A model generated the notes under the pieces. That model was not told the origin of the DNA, made no database searches, and worked only from the letters and a program-made list of their open reading frames with translations. Made by a program: the position numbers and the translations under genes. Positions 55,587-64,000 of a stretch of 64,000 bases of DNA are shown piece after piece. The stretch's first letter is position 1. Every line of letters starts with the position of its first letter. Source of the DNA: Phialocephala subalpina (lineage: Eukaryota > Ascomycota > Leotiomycetes > Helotiales > Mollisiaceae); NCBI GenBank assembly GCA_900073065.1, contig FJOG01000010.1, forward strand, positions 641,178-705,177, written 5' to 3'.

Positions 55587-56711
55587 ATAAGGAACAAAAG
55601 GAATTTTGAAGTATGTATTGTTGACTGTTGAAATGTAGGTCATGTCATCAGTGCACATTCCACCTCCTGTAGGGCCGATATGTGGACTGTGTCAAGATCA
55701 GCGTTCAGATCTGAAGAGTTGAGGAAGGACGGGAATCAGACTCACCAGTGGACATCAGGCCGATAAGGGACCATGTTTTGATGAACCATACGGCACAAAA
55801 GAGTATTTCTGCCCAGCTCATACGCCTCTCCGAATCGAATATCCTGCGTCAAGTATTGCAGGCAAGCAGTATTGTTCGCATATTGCAGGTTGGTGCCTGT
55901 GCAGTACTGAGTGGAGGTTGCACAAACACTGGCAGCGAGTCCCGAAGTCAGAGCTGCGACCGTGGCAGCGGGTGTCGTCGTGTTCAAGAGTGGTGCACTG
56001 GGTGTACCATGTTAGCACCCGATGTTGTATCACGAGAACGTGGGATGAGTAGCACACGGAGGACTCACGCTGCGGCGATGACGGTGTCGACCATCCATTG
56101 CCAGTACTTGAAGCTTGCATCATATTGAGTGAGTTGTCCCTTCTCGTTCCAGGTATGCCAGCCATCGATCTCCACAGGAAGGACTATCCCCAGGCTCGTG
56201 AAGTTGAACATAAATCTAGTAGCGCTTGATGTGATGTATTCGTTCGCAGCGAAGTGCAGAAGCTCGTATGAAACCGGGATGCCAAGCAAAGAAAGGGAGT
56301 TAGGGTTCGAAGCCAAGTTGGCGAACAGGCCAAAGAGGTACTCAGTGTTGAGCCTACAAGAATTTAGTAAGTGATTTCAAAGGATGCTGACGAGTCGAGG
56401 GGTTGAGGAGCCGAGCTCTTCGGGGCTCGACTCCCTACGCAATGGTGGGATCAGGGCGGGATTTATACATACTCTGCTCCGTCGAAAGTTCGAGTAATGT
56501 CGATGCGACCTTGAATATCATCTGCCAGGAGAGTAGAGTTGATTGTCTTCGCCTGTCTGGTAGAGTTGGGATAGAGGAAGTTGTCGAAGAAGTTTTTCTC
56601 GAGCTCGTAGAGCTTGTGAAAGCTGAAATGAGGGGTGGAAGCGTGTTTAGATGCGGCCGCTGCAACAATCGATACACCGAGGAAAAGAGGGAGTAGTCGA
56701 GCTAGATGCAT
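55506..56711 (-). CDS. Secreted protein, uncharacterised fungal family
   Basis: Four exons: 56473-56711, 56069-56353, 55746-55997 and 55506-55686; 318 residues. Introns are 119, 71 and 59 bp. A signal peptide is clear (MHLARLLPLFLGVSIVAAAASKH). The mature part has several N-glycosylation sequons (NST, NFT, NTT, NNT) and a Cys-containing C-terminal part: CATSTQYCTG, NNTACLQYL, then RPDVHCPHIGPTGGGMCTDD, a motif I associate with conserved fungal secreted proteins of unknown role. No catalytic motif is recognised. The final ~25 residues (GYLVREFCYGVWLGGNCF...) are encoded by the 27-bp minisatellite and look newly acquired, so the true end may differ between strains. Secretion is well supported; function is unknown. 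Confidence 0.72.
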
Positions 56712-58955
56712 CTTGAACGCTTTGGTACGTACGGAGAAGAAACTTGGGAACGTGTACAGAACAAGAAGAGTTAGACGAGCGTTGAAAATGAGAAAGTATT
56801 GAGAATGAAAAGAGCCGAAGTTGAGAAGGAGATCATGCCATTTTGAAGTAGACATAGTGCACAACGTTCTGTACGCGGAAGCTGCGATTGCAGCTGAAGC
56901 CAATGCCTCCAAATGGCAGGAACAATGAGGTCCTAGACGTCATGCCCACCACCTCGTGCTGACAAGATGTGGCCAAACACTTTTTCCTTCTGAAGATCTG
57001 CGAAAATCAAACACAAGAGCCAATAATTGTCATGAAATTTCCAGGACCAAACAGTACACAGTGATTTCGATCTTGTCGGTACTGCTACGATGAGGCACAT
57101 GTTACGAGAACACCCATCACAAGAGATCTTGATTCGGGCTCCACAAAGGCTGATCCCGCACAAAGATTCAGCCTACCGAGGAAGCTGCATACGGCGAGGC
57201 AAATAAGCATCAAACCACGTATTGAAAGGAAGTTGCAGGACGAGTAGGAATCGATGTCCCGAAAGAAAAGCTGATCTGGTGACGGATTCTGTGAAGCTTG
57301 ACCTTAGCTGGGATATTGTCGTCGCTACTCGTTAACGAGCATCCGTAAATGGGGCAAGTAGGAACGAGAGGTGAGCAATGGAGCTGCCTTTATAGCTTGG
57401 TAGATAATGTACAATCAAGTTGTGATTCAAGGATGAAGGAAGGAAGAAAGAGATGAGCAACGATGAGGTGAGAAAGAAGGGGGCTGACACGTGCTTCTCT
57501 TGGCGCTCCCACGTTCCAAAAATGGAAGCCACGTCGAATGTCAAACTTCGGGGGGAGGGGTTTATGCTACTATCTCGACCCCCCCAAAAAAAGTCAACAC
57601 GGGACCAGGTAACGCACGCTCATAGAACCAGCATTGCCACGATTCCTAATGATCTTGACCAGAAATCAACAACTTCTCTAGACCCCCCTCAGGAAATAGT
57701 TCCTTGTACTCCGAAAATTGGCCCCTTAAAGGGTCCTGAGGATGATCAACAACATACTGACAATCCGCGCCTCTTCGGATCTCCGTCAAATTCGTCTTTT
57801 GTATCAGATGGCCCCCGAGGAATGTGATCATTTCACCCAACCCTGTGAAGCTCAATTTCTCGTGTTTTCATGACGACGGTGGCGCTGGCTTTGTCGAGGG
57901 TTGCTTTTGCGAATGCTTCGTCTCGTGGAGCGGGCTGATGATGGTCTTTGCTTTGATGTGTTGAAAGAGGGCGACGAGTCTTGGGCTTGGGTTAGGTGAG
58001 GTGAAGTTGCTGCAGCAGAAGAGCGGTAGTCCGTTGTCCAAGCCCCCTTTGAAGTCGCTGCAGACTCGGTACTTTGCAGTCAGTGCGTCCTCGTCCACGG
58101 GCTAGACGCTTGCCAATCCATCTTCGTCTCTTTGCTTATGTTGAACACAAATTCTCTCTCCCTCTCAGCTCTTCAGAAGCTTTTGGGGACCTGCACGCTG
58201 CTTATGTGCTCTATCGTTCCTTTCACGGCAGATCTCTCAAGACCTTTCTAGGCAATTCGCCCAGGGAGGCTTCATTCTAGACTATCAGAACATGAACGCA
58301 TACAGCAAGGAATGCTAATGCGATAATGCGCTTGACGGATGCCCAGGTAATCGGGTAGGCTGGCACGACAAAAGATTCGTCTCGTCTTGAGATTCTCAAA
58401 GATCTTCCATAAACACGTGGTAGTCGCACAATTTTGGGAACGCGATTTTTCGACGACAAAGGAATCTCCCATGATAGAAGAATGTTCCACAATGGATAAA
58501 TGCTCCACGATGGGTAATACTTCGCCGTGGATGAAATTGACAAATTGCTTCAACCTTGATGTGGGATGGACTCTTGCTTGCTTCAACACTGGACTTCTTC
58601 CTTACGATGACAACTATTCTGCCCTAGACCTTTCAAGAAAGCTCTCCTCAAACCTCTGAAGTTCAGAGTCCGAACTTCACAATATGAGCGCGATTTGGTG
58701 GACGTTGTGTATCGAGACTTCATGCACTCATTAGTTCGAACTCGGTTGTCTTGAGGAAAGAAAGACCGAGTATCTGCATGAGCCTGCCCATCACTTTCAC
58801 TTTTTAGATGAATATGGAAAGACCCCCTGCGTAGGTTGGAGAACTTTCCTCATTCGCAGCAGGCGCGCTTCGTTTATCGCAACGTCTTTTTGAATCCCTT
58901 CCGCTTCTTCTCACGAGTTTCCATAAACCTTTACTTTATTTGTTCGTCCATCAAT
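56712..58955. other. Long divergent intergenic region
   Basis: 2.24 kb between the secreted-protein start and the LaeA-like start. Two minus-strand frames (57646-57855 and 57868-58098) look mildly protein-like but lack a domain or consistent splice model. No repeat or RNA gene was recognised. Confidence 0.4.
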
Positions 58956-60476
58956 ATGCCTCCCAAAAGAGTAGCCATCGATCCTGAAGCCATCGATGCG
59001 GAATGTGCCAAAGGCTATCAGTATCAACCGGACGAAACTGTGCCTGGGGACATTTTAAAATATCGACGATATGTTGGGAGGACGTACGAGGCCGACAAGG
59101 TATGTTCACTTCCTCGATCACACTGCTGTAACCTCCTATCCCCATTGCTATCAAGTGGACGTACTTCCTTTCCTTCATCTCGCAATCATCTCGTTCAATC
59201 CTAGTTGAGATGAAATATGCTAGATGCTCGAAGTTCCTCTTTCTCGTTGCTCACCTCATACAGAATCAGAAATACGATATTAGAGGCTATCCCCAGCCAA
59301 ATGGCGAACCCGAGAGCGACTGCCTCGACCTCCAGCACGCTCAACTTCTACTCAACTTCTCCAATAAGCTTTACTTGGCCCTGATTCCCAAGGAGAGGCT
59401 CTTCAATGTCTTGGACTTTGGTACCGGAACCGGAATCTGGGCCATCGACTTTGCTATCGAGCATCCTGGCACGAATGTCTTCGGCGTAGATCGCGAACCC
59501 TTTCGTCTACGTTATACACAAGAAAATCTAAGATTCCAGGTTCTTGACCTAGAAAAGCCGCGTTGGAGTGATCGCAGATATGACCTCATTCACAATAGGG
59601 TGATGTTCGGAGGCCTCGAAAAGGCGCCAGAGTTCATCCATCAATTCTTTGAATGTCTCACGCCAGGAGGATACTTGGAGATGGTTAGCTTTGCGCATCC
59701 AATATTGCTCAATGACGGGAAATGGCCTGATGACTACAAATTGAAGCAATGGTATGTCCATTTCGTACGCTCAAAGCTGAAAGCTGACTGTCTCAGGTCC
59801 CAGATTGTCAAAGGTGCAATTGAAGACCTACATCCTAACCCTGCAAGAATGTATGAGAACCAGATGACCGGAGTTGGCTTCAAAGATGTTGCTGTGAAGA
59901 AATTCAGGTGGCCATCTAGTCCTTGGCCCAGGGAAGAGCCCTTCAAATCGCTTGGTACATCTGACTCCATTATCTCTTGTTTCAAGACCCAATTGCTGAT
60001 AGAATAAAGGATACTGGCAGCGCGAAAACCTGCTTCACAATCTCGAAGCTCATAGAGAACTCTTGGCCAAGGGGGTACTATGGACCAAGGATTCTGGAAC
60101 GTTGGACAACTTTCTGAAAAAAGTGCAAAGGGAGATATTGGATCCGGACTTCATCAAAATTCATGCTTACTTTGAGATGTGAGTTCTGTTATCTCAAAGT
60201 CTACGATCGGGACTAATATGAAGAAGTATTGTTGTTTATGGGAGGAAGCCAGTGAGAGAGCTTCAGCGACAGCGAGTGATGACTCCGAAGAAAAAACCCC
60301 AGTCGATGGAAGATTCGGATTATGATCCGTCCCCGGGGAGACCGAAGACTCCGAAAAGAACGAAGTCGTCGGGGAAGACACCGAAGAAGGGCCCTAGAGA
60401 AGGAGTAGTCCAAGGAAACCCAGACGAAGATGAGATTATGAGAGACCTTGAGGAGGCAGGGCTGATGGACACGTAA
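58956..60476 (+). CDS. LaeA-like SAM-dependent methyltransferase
   Basis: Five exons: 58956-59099, 59264-59751, 59797-59954, 60010-60178 and 60227-60476; 402 residues. Introns are 164, 45, 55 and 48 bp. The SAM-binding motif I is NVLDFGTGTGIWAIDFAIEHPGTNVFGVD. DLIHNRVMFGG, FFECLTPGGYLEMVSF and the late YWQRENLLHNLEAH...HAYFEIIVVYGRKP are typical of the LaeA/UMTA-type family. Such proteins affect secondary metabolism and development, but many paralogues exist and this one need not be LaeA itself. The last 75 residues are Pro/Lys/Ser-rich then acidic (PKTPKRTKSSGKTPKK), suggesting nuclear targeting. The 45-bp second intron has no stop and keeps frame if retained. Confidence 0.87.
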
Positions 60477-60723
60477 TAACAGCCTCATCAACCAGGGGCC
60501 TTGATGCATTCTCTTACTGCACCATACTATGCCCAACTATAAGCATGGACAGCCATGCAAGAGACAGTAGAAAATATAATGCGCAGAGTTTTCTTCACTG
60601 GAGAACTTCATCAAGACATTTTGAAGACCTACAGTCATCCCATCTTATCCCTCCCCAGCAAAGAACTCCTCAGCACCAACTTCACTCCCCGTCAACATAA
60701 CAAACACCCCCCTCGCCGCCTCC

Positions 60724-63012
60724 TCACACTCTTTCCCCAAGCTTCCTATGCCCCTCACACATTGCCGTCAAAGCCCGCATAGCCTCCGTATTCATGATTC
60801 CCTTCTCATAATTCAATCCCAATCTGCTGGCATTGATCAAGCCCCCAACAAACCCAAAATTCCGCAACACATCCCCGGCATACCGAACAATCATCTCCCA
60901 CTCTCCTCTCTCTCGATACCGTTCCATGAGCCAGATACAAGGATGAATGAGTAATAATCTCGGTATTCCATCATAGATCTCTGGCTCGTGCAGCATATCC
61001 AACTTTCTGGTTAATTTTTCTACGCTTTTGATTCGTGCCATCGACACTCCTGTGCCATTCCCACCACTCCTCATCACCTCTTTCTTGAGTTTATCAACAA
61101 GCCTAGCTCTTTCCTCATGTCTTTCCCTACTTGATTTGGACTCAGCAGTGCACAAGCGGCAGGAACAAGTGAACCCCCAATTCTGCTCAAAGATCTCCTT
61201 TCGTTTTAGAAATTTTGCATTAGAAGCACGGTACTGATGTAAGATCTCTTCTCCTTTGGAGACAAAACGAGTAGAGCGGATTACCATAATGGAACCAAGG
61301 AAAGAACGGATCGCGTTGGGTGTGCAGGAGTGGTTTATGTACGCTGCGTGGACCCAGAGTCCTGTTGAGAGGGCACTGGAACTGGAGTTGAAAGACGTTT
61401 TGGGGTTGAGAAGGTCGAGTGAGAGTCGAGGACAGGAGAAGGTGTTTAGGAGGCGGGTTGCTTCCACCAGGAAACTCGAGAAATTATCAGTATTCGCTTT
61501 CAGCTGGACGTTGGGAAGGGACCTACGAATCAACAACCACTGCACCATCAACCACCTCTCCCTCCTTTCCCGTCCTAATATACCCTCCACCATCAAGATC
61601 AAAGAATCTCTTCGCCTCCCCCTCATCCTCGGAGACCTTCCTCAACAAGTCAATGAATAGTGGAGCCTGCGCAGGTCGTCGAGTCTTCGAATTAGTGTTA
61701 AAATTCCACATCCCCAATTCTCCATCCCCTTGGTCTTGATCACTAGTATATAGATCCGGTAAACAGAATGCCCTCTCAACCATCACAATCTCTCCTCTGT
61801 GAATGTCTTTGGTTGCGAATAATCCTCTCCCCTTTCCGGGACTTTCTCGGATCTTGGTGTTAGAAACGAAGTCTGCGTAATCGAGGTGCACTTGTCCGGT
61901 TTTGACGGAATTGACCGTGGACGCGAAATCATACATTCCTTGCTCGGATTCGAGGGTCCGGGTTTGGACTCGCTGGAGCTCTTTCTGCGTCTTGAGATCT
62001 GAAGGTTTGAGCTGTAAGGCCTTTTCGAAGTGCTGCTTGCTTTCTGTGTAGAGACCTAGTTCGTATGCTGCTCGTCCGGCGCAGAAGTAGGCTTTCTCAT
62101 CAGAAGGTTCATGGTCATCTGAACAAGAAGCTAATACATCACCTTTTGCAACTTGAAAGCATTTCGCTGTCAAGTTCGCGAAAGCTCGTTTGCGGAGGAC
62201 TGCCTTCTGAAATGCTTGATCCGAAGCAGAGTTGTCTATGGCTTGCGTATAGCTAATGCTATTGATCAGCTCGGTCTTTGCAATTCACTGTTCATGGGCA
62301 CTGACCATTCAACCGCGCTCAAAAACTTTCCACCCAAATAAGCCCTATCACCAGCTTCCTTCCACTTCATAGCCGAGATCTCCTTCCCCCCATCAGCAAA
62401 CTCAACGATCATCGCCACAGCCTCGTCATCTCCCCCCAAGACCGCAATATCTGAAGGATGATCGACTCTGATGACCCAATCATCCTTGCCGTTGAACTGG
62501 CAACACGGCTCTTTGATCGCTATTGTGCTGTTGATGGGAATACTAGATTTAGTGAAAGAGGTGAAAGGAAGTTGATAGGCTTGAATGAGCCTTGCTACGG
62601 TGCCGGTGTCGTCTTCAAGGATGGTGATCAGGGAGGTGGATAGGTAGGAGGAGGTAATTGTTCGGGCTGTGATGAAACATCCTCGGTGGTGGGTTCCGAG
62701 TCTGAGGTCGAATAGTGAGATCTGATTACTTTCAGTATTATATCTGACCGCATAGTAGGGGTAGCAGACTTTTTGAAGTGTGTCGAGTGAAGCAGTGCAT
62801 GGCGAATAAGCAGCTGGTAAAACGAAGTCTTTCCTCAGATACTTGGACTTCTTTGCAAGGTCGAGATTTCTGGTATGAACGCGGAGTAAGTCTTCTTTCA
62901 CTTGCTTTGGAGGTGTTTGTCCTTCTAAACCCAGTGAGTCTTCGTAGATAACTTCGTGTTGTTCAGGTGAGAGCTCACATGAATTGACAGTGTCCATTGA
63001 ACTTGACGACAT
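60724..63012 (-). CDS. TPR and SET domain protein (SMYD-like)
   Basis: Three exons: 62306-63012, 61527-62252 and 60724-61474; 727 residues. Introns are 53 and 52 bp (the second with an ACTGATAAT branch site). Residues 1-200 form an N-terminal region found in fungal SET-TPR proteins. Residues about 215-310 carry TPRs (GDRAYLGGKFLSAVECYTQAID; AYFCAGRAAYELGLYTESKQHFEKALQLKP). The SET domain starts with IRESPGKGRGLFATKDIHRGEIVMVE, is split by an insert, and continues in FLVEATRLLNTF, the core AAYINHSCTPNAIRSF and GEEILHQYR, then a post-SET-like CSCRLC. This is a likely protein lysine methyltransferase; the substrate is unknown. It converges with the LaeA-like gene. Confidence 0.85.
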
Positions 63013-63437
63013 CTTCTGTGGCTTGACGTTTCTGAAAATGAAGTTTTAAATCATCTCTTTGAAGAGAATGATGAGCCGAGCCTCAATTGAACAGAATACA
63101 GATAACACGAGCCTTCACCGATCAGCTCTATCCGAAACGTGGGGACGCCTGAGCTAAGTGACGGCAAAAGGGGTACCGAACCACAATTGGTCGTCGGATG
63201 AAGTAGTACATTAGCAGGGTATCTCTAAATTTCAAACTATCGTTACAATGAGTTTTAAATAATTGAGAGGAATCTCAAGCCGAGATATTGTCGAAAAGAA
63301 GCTCAAATAAACAAAACTGAATAAATCCTCGACATGTCAAGGAGGGAAGAAGTATGGAGCATATAAAACCACCGAGTAGATAACGGAAGTCAGAATGATT
63401 TAGTCCCCTGACTTTACAAAATGTACCCCTCATTCAT
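63013..63437. other. Intergenic region
   Basis: 425 bp between the SET-domain gene start and the SAP-domain gene stop. It is AT-rich with no recognisable feature. Confidence 0.5.
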
Positions 63438-64000
63438 TCAATTGCCCTCAGCTCCATCAGCTTCTTTGAGAATCCTGACCAAATCGACTTTCTTGGCGCC
63501 ACTCTTGTGTTTGATTCCGCGCTTGTAGCATATCGTCTCTAGACTTGACGCATACAAGTCCTCATAATCAACCACTCCTGTATCAAGCCATTTGATCATA
63601 GCAGCCTTTGGGCCATGTCCAGGCATCTCCCTTCGTGTACATATCTCGGCCAGATCTCGTTCGCTCCTCCCAGCCCAGTGGGAATCCTTCCAATCATAAT
63701 TGCAGATGTGGTTAGGAGGCTCGGTCCTATACTCTTGTCGACTTGTAATCTCGTAATCGAGGCGCTCCTGCCGTTCATATCCTTCTATGATCTTGGAGTA
63801 GTCGGGGGAATGCCCAATTTGGGACTCCAGCTTTGGTTTGAGCCGAGCCAATTCTTTCCGATAATTTTCGATGCGTTTGGTTCGTTCCTTTTGATCATGT
63901 TTTCGGAGTCGTGATATCAGTGTCTCCTTCGATCCTGACGCCGACAGCTTCCGTTTCTCAAGCAGAGCACAGAGCTGCTTCGTCGTCTTTTTCGCGTAGC
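63438..64000 (-). CDS. SAP-domain protein, C-terminal part (runs off the window)
   Basis: A minus-strand frame is open from the right edge to the stop at 63438-63440 (187 codons plus two bases). It begins with KKTTKQLCALLEKRKLSASGSKETLISRLRKHD, a SAP helix-turn-helix motif (L-x-x-x-L-x-x-x-x-L-x-x-x-G-x-K-x-x-L-x-x-R), then a charged helix, and a second SAP-like pair: RSERDLAEICTRREMPGHGPKAAMIKWLDTG and SLETICYKRGIKHKSGAKKVDLVRIL. SAP motifs bind AT-rich DNA or RNA in nuclear proteins. The start codon lies outside the window, so the overall identity is unknown. Confidence 0.7.
   Translation of the reverse strand, partial: YAKKTTKQLCALLEKRKLSASGSKETLISRLRKHDQKERTKRIENYRKELARLKPKLESQIGHSPDYSKIIEGYERQERLDYEITSRQEYRTEPPNHICNYDWKDSHWAGRSERDLAEICTRREMPGHGPKAAMIKWLDTGVVDYEDLYASSLETICYKRGIKHKSGAKKVDLVRILKEADGAEGN

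Noticed and set aside
57646..58098. Two adjacent minus-strand frames that look mildly protein-like
   Set aside because: No domain, and no splice pair that joins them with correct phase was found; kept only as a note on the intergenic entry.
61500..61590. Alternative 61-bp intron (GTATAT..CGTAG) in the SET-domain gene
   Set aside because: It would remove the conserved DGGGYIR...VVDGAVVVDS part; the 52-bp intron at 61475-61526 keeps it and has a better branch site.

Overview
The window is a gene-dense stretch of a filamentous ascomycete chromosome (Pezizomycotina; intron style and gene content would fit a leotiomycete, but this is inference). Evidence: short introns, mostly 45-97 bp, with fungal GT..CTNAN..AG signals; single genes on alternating strands; and fungal families such as Zn2Cys6 factors, a Pmk1/Fus3-type MAP kinase, a LaeA-like methyltransferase and a GH5 steryl-glucosidase-like enzyme. 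One 639-base run of N lies at 1564-2202. I saw no rRNA, convincing tRNA, CRISPR or bacterial feature.

Layout. 0.5-12.5 kb is a conserved housekeeping block: HIRIP3/DEK-C-like chromatin protein (+), AP-1 beta adaptin (-), a 60-residue tail-anchored protein (+), BolA protein (-), NIF3 protein (+), VPS51 (-), RMI1 (+) and a Fus3/Pmk1-type MAP kinase (-). 14.7-39.2 kb holds SEC24 (-), a small membrane protein (+), a Zn2Cys6 factor (-) with large empty flanks, an exportin-5/Msn5-like karyopherin (-), a GH5 glucosidase (-) and SKI3 (+). 39.5-48.5 kb is different: a small Cys-rich gene, a sedolisin (S53) pseudogene with three lesions, a membrane-protein pseudogene split by a 567-bp AT-rich hAT-like MITE with 8-bp target duplication, an intact Zn2Cys6 factor, and a divergent M19 dipeptidase-like gene with one in-frame stop. 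48.6-64 kb returns to intact genes: GNAT acetyltransferase (-), pantothenate/allantoate-type MFS transporter (+), TPS1 (-), an uncharacterised secreted protein (-) whose last codons lie in a 27-bp minisatellite, a LaeA-like methyltransferase (+), a TPR-SET protein (-) and the 3' end of a SAP-domain gene (-).

Functional links: AP-1 beta, VPS51 and SEC24 all act in membrane traffic. MAP kinase, LaeA-like methyltransferase and TPS1 belong to families tied to development and stress, but nothing shows they work together here. The only cluster-like arrangement is 40-52 kb: two peptidase genes (both broken), a Zn2Cys6 factor sharing a 318-bp promoter with one of them, a GNAT enzyme and an MFS permease. 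I read this as a decaying accessory locus; it is the part most worth checking.

Exon coordinates were derived by hand from splice signals, reading frame and family similarity recalled from knowledge. No database search was run.
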